Positions 1 to 8,675 of a DNA stretch of 64,000 nucleotides are shown piece after piece. Origin of the DNA: Roseomonas alba. GTDB taxonomy: Bacteria; Pseudomonadota; Alphaproteobacteria; Acetobacterales; Acetobacteraceae. A program made the translations under genes and the position numbers. The first letter of the stretch is position 1; each line of letters starts with the position of its first letter. The stretch is from the NCBI RefSeq assembly GCF_019430885.1, contig NZ_JAHYBZ010000009.1:281762-345761 (forward strand). The letters are read 5' to 3'. The notes under the pieces are model-generated. The model did not search any database, was not told where the DNA came from, and saw only the letters and a program-made list of their open reading frames with translations.

Positions 1-8
1 AACTGCGC

Positions 9-329
9 GTGGCCGCAGCGATGGATGATGTCAGCTTCCCGATCATCCTCAATGCGCTGCGGGACCTCGATCGGCCCCCGCCCGGCGCCGACGACACGGA
101 GCGCATGCTCAACTTCGTCTCCCTGCTGCTCGATCATGGCTTCGTGGCGGTGACGAGCCCCTATGCTGATCCGCCGAGCACCCCCTGGCCCGAGCAGGCA
201 CGGGGAAAGGCCGCTATCCTGCAGCGCATCCGGCGGGAATGGGAGGCACTGGATCACGAAGTCACCTTCCTCGACCTCTGCTGGTTCCATCGCCCGGGTG
301 ACGATGCAGCGAAGGCTGTCACCGACTGA
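9..329 (+). CDS. Hypothetical protein, possibly 5'-truncated
   Basis: I do not recognise this 106-residue protein. The frame is open to the window edge, so the GTG at 9 (or the ATG at 21) may be internal and the gene may begin outside the window. It is acidic with no clear membrane segment, and ends in a Cys-Trp-Phe-His stretch followed by charged residues. It lies 408 bp upstream of the phage capsid gene on the same strand, where a T7-like phage would carry portal and scaffold genes, but it resembles neither. It may be host sequence bordering the phage island. Codon usage (GC-rich third positions) supports coding. Confidence 0.5.
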   Translation: MAAAMDDVSFPIILNALRDLDRPPPGADDTERMLNFVSLLLDHGFVAVTSPYADPPSTPWPEQARGKAAILQRIRREWEALDHEVTFLDLCWFHRPGDDAAKAVTD

Positions 330-737
330 GGGCCTTTCGGCGCGATGCGGCGCTGGAACGCGATTGGTTCGCCTGCGTTCACCAACCACGTTCCAACCGA
401 TCGTTTGATCGCGTGATCCAGATATCCGGTGCCTGCGCGCCGCCGGCCATCATGTTCTGACAGTCCCGGCGATCCGCGCCCGTCCAAACGACCAACATCC
501 TGACACCTCGCCTCCCGGCGCGGCTCGAGCGGCTCCTCCTCCGCTCGCCGCGCCGCAGGCCCCGCGCGACCCGCGCGGTGGCCCGGGGGCGGGCGGCTTC
601 GTGCTGCCCGCCCCCGTCCGTTTTCGCCCGCGCATAACCGGTCTCGCCGGCGCGCGGGCCGCGTCGCTGCCTGGCCCTTCGCGGTCAACCGGGTCTCGGC
701 GCTTTCCCATCCAACACAGATCGAAAGGGACACCCGC
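330..737. other. 408-bp gap before the capsid gene
   Basis: No convincing gene is seen here. It holds an interrupted inverted repeat at 354-395 (TGGAACG and TTGGT pairing with ACCAA and CGTTCCA) and a strong hairpin at 585-615. One frame on the + strand stays open from 409 to 852 and encodes a Pro/Ala/Arg-rich string, but it has no good start and runs into the capsid gene out of frame. The capsid ribosome binding site (AAAGGGA) is just upstream of 738. A long non-coding gap at this point is unusual inside a phage structural module. Confidence 0.5.
585..625 (+). terminator. GC hairpin upstream of capsid gene
   Basis: A perfect 10-bp stem, GGGGGCGGGC at 585-594 and GCCCGCCCCC at 606-615, extendable inward by three pairs, is followed by GTCCGTTTT. 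It could be an intrinsic terminator or an RNA processing hairpin ahead of the capsid transcript. The T-run is short, so termination is uncertain. Confidence 0.45.
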
Positions 738-1571
738 ATGTCGGGCACCATCGAACAGGCCTTCGTCAAGCAGTTCGAGGCCGAGGTCGCCGAGGCCTAT
801 CAGCGCCAGGGCAGCAAGCTGCGCCCCACCGTGCGCTCCAAGAGCGGCGTGAAGGGCGCGTCCACCATCTTCCCGCGCGTTGGCAAGGGCACGGCCGCGG
901 CCAAGGCGCGCAACGGCGTCGTGCCGGTGATGAACCTGGAATACGCCAACGCCGAGTGCTTCCTGCAGGACTACTACGCCGGCGAGTGGATCGACCGCCT
1001 CGACGAGATCAAGACCGCGATCGACGAGCGCTCGGTGATCGCCAATGCCGGCGCCTATGCGCTCGGCCGCAAGACCGATGAGCTGATCGTCGCCGCCCTC
1101 GACACCGCGACGGCCGAGGCGAGCGGCGTCGGCACGGGCCTTGCCGACACCGATGGCCTGACCAAGCAGAAGGTGCTGATGGCCTTCGAGATGTTGGGCG
1201 CGGCCGATGTGCCGGATGACGGCAACCGCTTCGCCGTGGTCGGCTGGAAGCAGTGGTCCGAGCTGCTGCAGATCGACGAGTTCGCGCGGGCCGACTATGT
1301 CGGCGACGATGCGCTGCCGTGGAAGGGCACGCAGGCGAAGCGCTGGCTCGGCGCGCTGTGGATGCCGCATTCTGGCCTGACCAAGGCGGGCGTGCTGCGC
1401 TACTGCTACTTCTACCATAAGACGGCGATTGGCCATGCGGTGGCTTCCGAAGTCGTCACCGACATCACCTGGCATGGCGATCGCGCCGCGCATTTCGTGA
1501 ACAACATGATGTCGCAGGGTGCGGTGATGATCGATCCGACCGGCGTCGTGCGCATGCGCGCCAAGGAGTGA
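738..1571 (+). CDS. Phage major capsid protein
   Basis: This 277-residue protein looks like the capsid protein of podovirus-like prophages of Proteobacteria. It builds the icosahedral head. Visible features are an N-terminal SGTIEQAFVKQFEAEV segment, a basic patch at residues 28-45, and long helical and beta segments ending in a QGAVMIDPTGVVRMR tail near the C-terminus. The ATG at 738 follows an AAAGGGA ribosome binding site. It is the first gene of the island. A terminator-like hairpin follows it immediately, as after gene 10 of T7. The identification rests on recalled family resemblance plus the unambiguous tail and terminase genes downstream. Confidence 0.75.
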   Translation: MSGTIEQAFVKQFEAEVAEAYQRQGSKLRPTVRSKSGVKGASTIFPRVGKGTAAAKARNGVVPVMNLEYANAECFLQDYYAGEWIDRLDEIKTAIDERSVIANAGAYALGRKTDELIVAALDTATAEASGVGTGLADTDGLTKQKVLMAFEMLGAADVPDDGNRFAVVGWKQWSELLQIDEFARADYVGDDALPWKGTQAKRWLGALWMPHSGLTKAGVLRYCYFYHKTAIGHAVASEVVTDITWHGDRAAHFVNNMMSQGAVMIDPTGVVRMRAKE

Positions 1572-1579
1572 TGAAGGTT

Positions 1580-1619
1580 GGGGGGAGATGAACTCCCCCC
1601 AAACCCCCCTCCTTTTTTT
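1580..1619 (+). terminator. Intrinsic terminator-like hairpin after the capsid gene
   Basis: GGGGGGAG at 1580-1587 pairs with CTCCCCCC at 1593-1600, and a run of seven T follows at 1613-1619 after a C-rich stretch. It begins 8 bases after the capsid stop codon. T7 has its partial late terminator at the equivalent place, between genes 10 and 11, which keeps capsid mRNA high relative to tail mRNA. A similar role here is an inference. Confidence 0.55.
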
Positions 1620-1631
1620 GGTCACCTGGAG

Positions 1632-1715
1632 ACTGACCTCGGAGGTCAGTTCCCAAAAGACAGAAAACGGAGGGGGATTCGGGGGAGGTGTCCTCCCCCG
1701 ACCTTTCTTTTCTTC
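1632..1715. repeat. Two further hairpins between capsid and tubular A genes
   Basis: A perfect 8-bp palindrome (ACTGACCT at 1632-1639, AGGTCAGT at 1643-1650) is followed by a second C-rich hairpin, GGGGGAGG at 1681-1688 pairing with CCTCCCCC at 1692-1699, then a T-rich tract ACCTTTCTTTTCTT. The second hairpin and its AAAACGGAGGGGG flank resemble the copy at 8826-8863. The 1580-1600 hairpin looks like the same unit in inverted orientation. Confidence 0.6.
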
Positions 1716-1740
1716 CCGACAGTCCCAGGAGGATCACCCG

Positions 1741-2310
1741 ATGGCGCTCTCCGCCCTCGCGCTGTGCTCGCGTGCCCTGTTGAAGATCGGCGCGCAGCCT
1801 GTCGCCTCGCTCGAAGAAGGCACGGCCGAGGCCGAGGTGGCTGCCAACCTCTATCCCGGCATCCGCGATGCGCTGCTCTCGGCGCATCCCTGGTCCTTCG
1901 CGACCGCACAGGCCGCGCTGGCGCGCCTGGCTGCCACGCCGCGCGCGGATTTCACCCATGCCTTCCAGCTGCCCGCCGGGTTCCTGCGCGCCTTGTCCGC
2001 CGGCACGGCCGGGCGTGCGCGCGGCATCGTCTATCGCTTGCAGGAGGACCGGCTGTTCACCGATGCCGATGCGGTGGCGCTGACCTATGTCTTCCGGCCG
2101 GACGAGAGCGCGTTTCCGCCCTTCTTCGCCTCCGCGCTGGTGGCGCGCCTGGCGGCCGAGTTCTGCATCCCGCTGACCGAGAACGCCTCCCGCTCCGAGA
2201 TGCTGTATCGCCTGGCCGAGGCCGAGCTGCGCGTCGCGCGTCAGGCTGACAGCCAGCAGGCGAGCGTTCGCGTGCTGGAAGCCTTCCCGCTGATCGATGT
2301 GCGGGGCTGA
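1741..2310 (+). CDS. Tail tubular protein A-like (T7 gp11 family)
   Basis: At 189 residues this matches the length of T7 gp11-type proteins, which form the ring joining the head portal to the tail nozzle. The N-terminus (MALSALALCSRALLKIG, then a Glu-rich EEGTAEAEVAANLYP stretch and a HPWSFATAQ motif) is the characteristic pattern of this family in proteobacterial podoviruses. The start at 1741 is fixed by an AGGAGG ribosome binding site; longer open frames upstream run through the hairpin repeats and are not credible. It ends 3 bases before the next tail gene, so the two are probably translated together. Confidence 0.8.
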   Translation: MALSALALCSRALLKIGAQPVASLEEGTAEAEVAANLYPGIRDALLSAHPWSFATAQAALARLAATPRADFTHAFQLPAGFLRALSAGTAGRARGIVYRLQEDRLFTDADAVALTYVFRPDESAFPPFFASALVARLAAEFCIPLTENASRSEMLYRLAEAELRVARQADSQQASVRVLEAFPLIDVRG

Positions 2311-2313
2311 CCC

Positions 2314-4191
2314 ATGGCCGTCGTCAAGCGTGCCAAGACGAACTTCACGGCCGGGGAGCTTGCGCCAGAGCTGCTCGGCCGTGGCGACATCAGCGCCTTC
2401 GAGAACGGTGCGCGGCGCCTGCGCAATGTCTTCATCCAGCCGACCGGCGGGCTGACGCGACGCGCCGGGCTGCGCCACGTCACGTCGCTGCCTGGACCGG
2501 CGCGGCTGATCCCCTTCGAGTTCAACACTGAGCAGACCTACCTGGTCGTTCTGACGGACGGCGAGCTGCGCGTCTTCCAGGGCGATGCCGAGATCGCCGT
2601 GCTGGCCGGCCCGTGGAACACGGCGATGCTGCCGCAGATCGGCTTCACCCAGAACGCCGACACGCTGCTGCTGGTGCATTCGGAGATGGTGCCCCAGCGC
2701 GTGACCCGTACCGCGTCCGGCTGGACCATCGCGGGCTGGAGCTTCGCCGTCACGCCGTTTCTGCGCTTCGTCGCCGGCGACGTGACGCTGACGCCGAGTG
2801 CGACGATGGGCAGCATCGTGGTCGATGCCAGCGCCGCGGTATTCAACGGCAACCATGGCGGGGCCTTCCTGCGCATCGGCGGCAAGCGGCTGATGATCAC
2901 CTCTGTGAATTCCAGCACGCGCGTGATCGCCGATGTGCTCGACACGCTGTCCTCGACCGATGCGACCGTCGATTGGGACGAGCACGCCTTCAGCGGCGGG
3001 CGTGGCTGGCCGGTGACCTGCTGCTTCCATCAGGATCGCCTGGTGATCGGCGGATCCCGCGATGCGCCCAATCGGCTGTGGCTGTCGCGCACCGGCGACC
3101 TGTTCAACTTCGACATGGGCACAGGCCTGGACGACGAGGCGATCGAGTTCGGCCTGGTGTCGGACCAGGTGAATGCGATCCGCGGGCTGTTCTCGGGCCG
3201 GCATCTGCAGGTCTTCACCTCGGGCGCCGAATGGATGGTCAGCGGCGATCCGCTGACGCCGGGCAGCATTCAGTTGAACCGGCAGACGCGCGTGGGATCG
3301 CCGGTCGATCGCCTGGTGCCGCCTGTCGATGTGGACGGGTCGACGATCTTCGTCGCGCGCAGCGGGCGCAGCGTGCATGAGTTTGCCTATACAGACGTCA
3401 GCCAGGCCTATCAGGCGAACGACCTCGCGATCCTGGCGCGGCATCTGGTCGAGACGCCCGTCTCCATGGCCTATGACCAGGGATCGCGGCTGCTGCACAT
3501 GGTCATGGCGGATGGTTCGCTCGGCACGCTGACGATCTACCGCGCCGAGCAAGTGACCGCCTGGACGCGGCAGGAAACCCAGGGCGCCTTTCGCGCCGTG
3601 GCGGAATCCGAAGGCACGGTCTGGCTGGTCACCGACCGCGCCGGCGCCTTCGCGCTGGAACGCTTCGAGGACGGCCTCGCGCTGGATGCCGCGCTGACCG
3701 GCGCGGCGTCGAGCCCGCAGGATGAATGGCTCGGCCTCGGGCATCTCGAAGGCCGTGCGGTCGGCGTGCTGGCCGATGGCGCCCCGCGCGCGCCCGGGCT
3801 CGTCTCGGGCGGCAAGGTCACGCTGGATGAGCCGGCCTATGCCGTGCAGATCGGCCTCGCCTTCAGCCACGAGATCGAGCCGCTGCCGCCTGACATCATC
3901 GCCGCCACCAGCGCCGCGACCGGGCCGCTGCGCCTGGTCGCCGCGACCTTCCGCCTGCTGGAGACCAAGGCGCTGGCCGTCGATCTCGGCCGTGGTGCGG
4001 AACCCGTGCCGTTCCGGCGGCTGGATGCCGCGCTGCTCGATGCGGCACCGGCCTTCTTCACCGGCGACGTCACGCTGCGGGGCCTCGGCTGGCGGCGCGA
4101 CCGGCTGAAGCCGCTGTGGCGCATCACAGGCGATGCGCCCCTGCCCATGACGCTGCTTTCCGTCACCACCGAGATCAGGATCACCGACTGA
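2314..4191 (+). CDS. Tail nozzle protein, tubular protein B-like (T7 gp12 position)
   Basis: This 625-residue protein begins with a FTAGELAPELLGRGD segment followed by RRLRNVFIQPTGG and RRAGLR. That signature marks the large tail-tube or stabilisation proteins found after gp11-like genes in podoviral prophages. Such proteins form the distal nozzle through which DNA is ejected. The rest is predicted to be beta-rich with repeated short Gly/Asp turns and no membrane segment. It starts 3 bases after gp11 and its TGA overlaps the ATG of the next gene by one base (TGATG). The exact family name is less certain than the role, which is taken from position and the N-terminal motif. Confidence 0.75.
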   Translation: MAVVKRAKTNFTAGELAPELLGRGDISAFENGARRLRNVFIQPTGGLTRRAGLRHVTSLPGPARLIPFEFNTEQTYLVVLTDGELRVFQGDAEIAVLAGPWNTAMLPQIGFTQNADTLLLVHSEMVPQRVTRTASGWTIAGWSFAVTPFLRFVAGDVTLTPSATMGSIVVDASAAVFNGNHGGAFLRIGGKRLMITSVNSSTRVIADVLDTLSSTDATVDWDEHAFSGGRGWPVTCCFHQDRLVIGGSRDAPNRLWLSRTGDLFNFDMGTGLDDEAIEFGLVSDQVNAIRGLFSGRHLQVFTSGAEWMVSGDPLTPGSIQLNRQTRVGSPVDRLVPPVDVDGSTIFVARSGRSVHEFAYTDVSQAYQANDLAILARHLVETPVSMAYDQGSRLLHMVMADGSLGTLTIYRAEQVTAWTRQETQGAFRAVAESEGTVWLVTDRAGAFALERFEDGLALDAALTGAASSPQDEWLGLGHLEGRAVGVLADGAPRAPGLVSGGKVTLDEPAYAVQIGLAFSHEIEPLPPDIIAATSAATGPLRLVAATFRLLETKALAVDLGRGAEPVPFRRLDAALLDAAPAFFTGDVTLRGLGWRRDRLKPLWRITGDAPLPMTLLSVTTEIRITD

Positions 4192-4631
4192 TGGCCCAGC
4201 TCGCTACCATCGCCTCGCTGTCCGGCACCGGCCTCGCCGTCTACGGCCAGGTCCGCCAGGGCCAGCAGCAGAAGGCGACGAACAACGCCCAGGCCGAGAA
4301 CCTGCGCCAGCAGCAGGTCGCCCAGCAGGAACAGGCCACGGCGCAGGCCGCGGCCAATGACCGCGACCGGCAGGACAAGCTGGCGCGCACCATCGCCTCG
4401 GCGCGCGCCCGCGCGGCGGCGAGCGGTGTTTCGCCCGATGAGGGCTCCGCCGCCGCGTTGACCACCGGCCTGCGCGCCGATGCGGCGAAGGACGCGGCGG
4501 CTGATGTCGCGACGATGAGCGCGCGGCTCGCTGCCGGACGGCGGTCGCTGCTCGCCGCCGATGGCAGCTTCAACAGCTATCTGCGTGCCGGACAGACGCT
4601 CGGCGGCGCGGTGCGCAACCTGCTCGCCTAA
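4191..4631 (+). CDS. Internal virion protein-like (T7 gp14 position)
   Basis: This 146-residue protein has a short hydrophobic N-terminus (residues 2-20) followed by a long Gln/Ala-rich helical, probably coiled-coil, stretch and a Gly/Ala-rich C-terminus. In T7, gp14 has this architecture and is ejected into the host outer membrane. The ATG at 4191 shares its first base with the stop of the preceding gene, which indicates coupled translation. T7 gp15 and gp16 (large internal proteins, transglycosylase) would be expected next but are absent; the tailspike follows after 33 bases. Assignment is by position and composition. Confidence 0.55.
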   Translation: MAQLATIASLSGTGLAVYGQVRQGQQQKATNNAQAENLRQQQVAQQEQATAQAAANDRDRQDKLARTIASARARAAASGVSPDEGSAAALTTGLRADAAKDAAADVATMSARLAAGRRSLLAADGSFNSYLRAGQTLGGAVRNLLA

Positions 4632-4664
4632 GCCGCCCCACCCCCTGGACATCGAGGACCACCC

Positions 4665-6944
4665 ATGGCCGAACACATCACGATCGGCGATGTCGCGCCG
4701 CGCGTGCAGTATGTCGCGGACGGCGTGCTGGCCGACTTCACCTATCCCTTCCCGATCTTTGCGGAGGAGGATCTCGAGATCCGCGTCGATGGCACGGTGC
4801 TGGCGGGTGGGACGACCATCGCGGGCGCCGGATCGTCCGACGGTGGCGTCGTCACCTTCGCCGAACCGCCTGCCGCGGGCAGCGAGATCACGCTACGCCG
4901 CCGGCTGAAGATCGCCCGCGCGACGGATTTCCAGGACAACGGCATCCTGCGTGCGCGCAACCTGAATGACGAGCTCGACTACCAGGTCGCGGCGATCCAG
5001 CAGGTGGCCGACGATGTCGCCGGCACTGTGCACCTGCCGCCGACCGAGGCAGGCAATCTGGTGCTGCCCGCCCGCAGCGCGCGCGCGAACCGCGTGCTCG
5101 GTTTCGATGGGTCGGGCGGGATCGCCCTATTCGATCGCGATACCGGCAAGCTCGGCGTGCCGTTTCCGGGCGGCGTGCCGCGCAGCGTGGAGGATAAGCT
5201 TGGCGAGCGCCTGACCGCGCGCGACTTCGGCGCGACGGGCGACGGCGTGACCGATGACGGGCCGGCGCTCGCGGCTGCGATGGCGGCCGCGGCGGCGTCG
5301 GGTCATGTGTTGGAGATCGGCGAGGGCACCTTCCGCACGACGCAGCCGCTGGTGCTGGGCGGCGGTGCGGCGGGGCTCGTGATGCTGGGCTCCATTCTTT
5401 ATGCCGGACCGGATGGGCAGGCCGCGCTGACGCTCGGCGACGGCGCCGCCGTGCGCAATGCCGCCAAGCGCTACGTAGGGCTGCGGGTGATCCGCGCCAC
5501 AATCTCGGACTGGATGAATGAGGCCGATATCGGCCTTGTGATGCGCAACCTCGATGCCTCGCTGGTCGAGATCCGGCAGATCGAAGGCTTCACCATCGGC
5601 ATCCGCACCCAGGGCGTGGAGCGCGGCTTCGAGGATACGACGCTCATCCTCGGGCGCATCGTGAACAACAAGATCGGTCTCGACGTGCGGACCGAGACGG
5701 CGGCGGCCTGGAATACCTCCGTGCGATACTATGGCGGGCACTTCGCCATCGGCAGTTCGGTACATACCGACAAGGATCGCTTCGGCGTGCGTATCTCCGC
5801 CGCGCCGGGCGCCTATGTCGCGCACAACCGGCATCTGTTCGATGGGCCGGGCTTCGAACTCCAGGCCAGGGACAAGCCGATCACCGGCATTCCCTTCCTC
5901 GTCGAGGTGAACAGCCGGTCGGTCTGGGCACGGGCGATCCGCATGGAAGGCTGCAGCCCCTTCGTTGCGCGGCACACTGGCGGCGCGCAGGACCATGTCT
6001 ATGAGGTCGCCTGGGCGAGCCAAGCCTATCTGATCGACGTGGACTACACGCCGAGCGCGACGCGCACCGGCGCCGTCGTGCGCGCCTTCCACCAGGCAGC
6101 GGCGTTCCGCGAGGCAACGCGGGAGGTCGGCAACGTGCCGAACCTCCGCGCGGCGCGCATCCGCTGGTCGAACACGGAATGGGGTTTCGAGAAACTCGCC
6201 TGCCTGTCCTCCAACGTCTCGGGGTCGCCCTCGACGCTGTCGGACTTCGCCTTCGCGGCACTGGATTCCTATGGCTTCACGGAGACCGGCGCGGTGCTGA
6301 CGGGCGGGCGTGGGCTCGGCTTCGTGGTCGATGCGCGGCGCTGCCGAGACTTCGCGCTGGCCGTCGACGCGGATCTCCCGCGGCTTGCGGTGATGTGCTT
6401 CGACGCGAACCGCAATCTGCTGAGCGACAGCGGCACGCCGCTGGTGCGGGCCTCGGGCCAGTCGCTGGTGTGGAACGCGGCGGCGCGCTGGTACCAGGGC
6501 TCGGCCGACATGGCGGACGATACGCTGACGCGCCCGCAGGTCGTGCATCTGGAACCGCAGGTGGCCTACGCCATCATCGGGCTGGCGCGCATCGGCACGG
6601 ATTACGAGGTGCGCGCCATGCGGCTCGGCTGCGATCCGTTGTTCACGCCGCCGCTGCTGTACGGCCAGCCCAGCCTGCCGCATGGCGCGCGGGAGCTGGT
6701 GGCGGAAGCGGCATGGGACCCGGCCTCGATCGCGGCGGGCGCCTCGGCGCAGACCAATGTGACGGTGCCTGGCGCGCGGCCGGGCGACTTCGCCTCGGCG
6801 GCCTTCTCGGTGGCGACGTCGGGCGTGGTGTTCCTGGCACAGGTGGGTGCGACCGATGTCGTGACCGTCACCGCCTGGAACCGCAGCGGCGCGGCCATCG
6901 ACCTCAATCCCGGCACGGTGCGCGCGCGCGTGGTGAAGGCGTGA
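4665..6944 (+). CDS. Tailspike protein with T7 gp17-like N-terminus and pectate-lyase-type beta-helix
   Basis: This 759-residue protein has two recognisable parts. Residues 1 to about 160 resemble the N-terminal virion-attachment domain of T7 tail fibre proteins, with a VQYVADG start and a RARNLNDELDYQ motif near residues 96-107. From about residue 184 there is a pectate-lyase superfamily signature (ARDFGATGDGVTDD, residues 185-198), which opens a right-handed beta-helix typical of polysaccharide-degrading tailspikes. The C-terminal third is beta-rich and probably serves trimerisation or receptor binding. It is likely to bind or cleave a capsule or lipopolysaccharide of an acetobacterial host. 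Its last codon overlaps the next gene's GTG start (GTGA). Confidence 0.8.
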   Translation: MAEHITIGDVAPRVQYVADGVLADFTYPFPIFAEEDLEIRVDGTVLAGGTTIAGAGSSDGGVVTFAEPPAAGSEITLRRRLKIARATDFQDNGILRARNLNDELDYQVAAIQQVADDVAGTVHLPPTEAGNLVLPARSARANRVLGFDGSGGIALFDRDTGKLGVPFPGGVPRSVEDKLGERLTARDFGATGDGVTDDGPALAAAMAAAAASGHVLEIGEGTFRTTQPLVLGGGAAGLVMLGSILYAGPDGQAALTLGDGAAVRNAAKRYVGLRVIRATISDWMNEADIGLVMRNLDASLVEIRQIEGFTIGIRTQGVERGFEDTTLILGRIVNNKIGLDVRTETAAAWNTSVRYYGGHFAIGSSVHTDKDRFGVRISAAPGAYVAHNRHLFDGPGFELQARDKPITGIPFLVEVNSRSVWARAIRMEGCSPFVARHTGGAQDHVYEVAWASQAYLIDVDYTPSATRTGAVVRAFHQAAAFREATREVGNVPNLRAARIRWSNTEWGFEKLACLSSNVSGSPSTLSDFAFAALDSYGFTETGAVLTGGRGLGFVVDARRCRDFALAVDADLPRLAVMCFDANRNLLSDSGTPLVRASGQSLVWNAAARWYQGSADMADDTLTRPQVVHLEPQVAYAIIGLARIGTDYEVRAMRLGCDPLFTPPLLYGQPSLPHGARELVAEAAWDPASIAAGASAQTNVTVPGARPGDFASAAFSVATSGVVFLAQVGATDVVTVTAWNRSGAAIDLNPGTVRARVVKA

Positions 6945-7255
6945 CCGGCCGCCGCGAGGCCGTCCCGCGCGGGCCGGATCTGCGCGCGGCGATGGATGTG
7001 GTGGCGGAGGAGTATTTCCGCTTCCTGCATGGCGGGCCGGAGCCCGGCACCGGCGACGACACCAAGGCCTTCGCCGCGCATCACGCCGCGTGCCGCGCCG
7101 CGCTCGCGCATCTCGAGCATCTGCTCAAGCTCGCCCGCGCCATGGGCGAGCCTGACAGCGGCATCGAGGAGGCGACGACCTTCCTGATCGAGGCGCGCCA
7201 GGCACTCGCAGCATTCGAGGAGGAGGATCTGCATGGCGAGGAGGAGCAGTGCTGA
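6941..7255 (+). CDS. Small phage protein, candidate small terminase (T7 gp18 position)
   Basis: This 104-residue protein starts at a GTG that overlaps the tailspike stop by four bases and ends 23 bases inside the large terminase gene. It is acidic, with a helical hairpin core (DVVAEEYFRFLHGG, then AHHAACRAALAHLEHLLKLA) and a Glu-rich C-terminal tail. Position between tailspike and large terminase is where T7 carries its small terminase subunit. No helix-turn-helix is obvious, so the function is inferred from position only. A start at the ATG at 6992 is possible but would lose the tight coupling. Confidence 0.6.
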   Translation: MTGRREAVPRGPDLRAAMDVVAEEYFRFLHGGPEPGTGDDTKAFAAHHAACRAALAHLEHLLKLARAMGEPDSGIEEATTFLIEARQALAAFEEEDLHGEEEQC

Positions 7256-8675
7256 TGCGGGCTTCCTCGAATTCGTCTGGGTCTGGAACCGGCGGTTGCA
7301 CAACGACACGCCGTCGGTGCACCGCCGGATCGCACGGTGGCTGGAAGGGCGTGAGACGGCAGGCGAACGCCGCCTGCTGCTGATGGCCTTCCGCGGCTGC
7401 GGCAAGTCGACGCTGATCGGGCTGTGGTGCGCCTGGCAGCTCGCGCGGCGGCCGCAGACGCGCATCCTGGTGCTGGCGGCGGATGCCTCGCTGGCGGTGA
7501 AGATGGTTGCTTCCGTCCGGCGCATCATCGAACGGCATCCGCTGTGCCGGCACCTGGTGCCGGCGGCGGCGGAGGCCTGGGCGTCGGATCGCTTCACCGT
7601 CGCGCGCGATGGCGCGCTGCGCGATCCGTCGATGATGGCGCAGGGCATCGGTGGCAATGTCACCGGCAGCCGCGCGGAGATCATCATCTGCGACGATGTC
7701 GAGGTCGCCGGCAATTGCGACACGCCGGGCAAGCGCGCGGAGCTGCGCGAGCGGCTGGCGGAGGCGGAGTTCATCCTGGTGCCCGACGGCACGATCCTGT
7801 TCGTCGGCACGCCGCATTGCGAGGACAGCCTCTATCGCCATCCCAAGGAGGAGGGGGCCTTCCTGCGCGGGTATCGCCGGCTGGCGGTGCCGGTGATGAG
7901 TGCGGTAGGGGCCTCCGCCTGGCCGGAGCGCTTCTCGCGCGAGGCGGTGGCGGCGCTGCGCGATCGTGTGGGGCCGTTGCAGTTCCAGCGGCAGATGATG
8001 CTGCAGCCGGTAGCGTCGTCCGCCGTGCGGCTCGATCCCGCGGCGATCGTGCGATACGGCGAGGACCCGGATTACCGCGAGGCGCAGGGCAGGGGCGTGC
8101 TCACGCTGCTTGGCCGGCGAATGGTGTCCGGCGGCGCCTTCTGGGACCCGGCCTATGGGCGGCCGGGTGCGGGCGACGCTTCGGTGTTGGCCTGCACCTA
8201 TGCCGATGGGGAAGGGCACCATTTTCTGCATCGGCTTACCTATCTGACGCATGACCCGGACGCGGCCGACGACCCGGCGACGCAGCAATGCCGCGCCGTG
8301 GCGGCGGTGCTGAGAGAGACGCTGCTGCCGGTGGTGCGGGTCGAGACCAATGGCCTCGGCCGCTTCCTGCCCGCCCTGTTGCGGCGGGAGCTGGCGCGGG
8401 CGGGTGTCGCCTGTCGCGTGGTGGAACATGCCAGCACGCGGGCCAAGGCGGATCGCATCCTGGCGGCGCTGGAGCCGTCGCTCGCCGCGCGTCGCTTGCA
8501 CGCGCATGAGAGCGTCTTCCGCACCTCGTTTCCGGGCGAGATGTCGGAATGGCGCCCTGATGCCGTGGGTGCGCGCGATGATGCGCTGGACGCCGTGGCC
8601 GGCTGCCTCCTGGCCGAGCCCGTGCGTCTGGTCCGCGCTTCGGCTGCGGCGCGCGCCCCTGACTGGCGTGCCTAG
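7233..8675 (+). CDS. Phage terminase large subunit
   Basis: This 480-residue protein is the ATP-driven DNA packaging motor. The ATPase domain has a Walker A at residues 53-60 (FRGCGKST) and a Walker B ending in Asp154-Asp155 (EIIICDDVE). The C-terminal RNase H-like nuclease domain shows the expected acidic residues: Asp305 in WDPAYG, Glu371 in VETNG, and Asp449/Asp450/Asp453 in ARDDALDAV. The length is shorter than T7 gp19 but complete. It overlaps the preceding gene by 23 bases. Its TAG stop lies within the first bases of a palindromic repeat at 8672-8715. No inactivating change is visible. Confidence 0.9.
   Translation: MARRSSADAGFLEFVWVWNRRLHNDTPSVHRRIARWLEGRETAGERRLLLMAFRGCGKSTLIGLWCAWQLARRPQTRILVLAADASLAVKMVASVRRIIERHPLCRHLVPAAAEAWASDRFTVARDGALRDPSMMAQGIGGNVTGSRAEIIICDDVEVAGNCDTPGKRAELRERLAEAEFILVPDGTILFVGTPHCEDSLYRHPKEEGAFLRGYRRLAVPVMSAVGASAWPERFSREAVAALRDRVGPLQFQRQMMLQPVASSAVRLDPAAIVRYGEDPDYREAQGRGVLTLLGRRMVSGGAFWDPAYGRPGAGDASVLACTYADGEGHHFLHRLTYLTHDPDAADDPATQQCRAVAAVLRETLLPVVRVETNGLGRFLPALLRRELARAGVACRVVEHASTRAKADRILAALEPSLAARRLHAHESVFRTSFPGEMSEWRPDAVGARDDALDAVAGCLLAEPVRLVRASAAARAPDWRA

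Noticed and set aside
409..852. Open + strand frame upstream of the capsid gene as a scaffold protein relic
   Set aside because: It has no start codon in context and overlaps the capsid gene; the product is Pro/Arg-rich and does not resemble a scaffold protein.
1465..3870. 801-codon open frame on the - strand across the tail genes
   Set aside because: It lies antisense to the well-supported tubular A and B genes. Its translation is Arg/His/Gly-rich low-information sequence, as expected from a GC-rich complement.
5127..6683. 518-codon - strand frame opposite the tailspike gene
   Set aside because: A mirror of the tailspike coding sequence, with no ribosome binding site and no recognisable domain.
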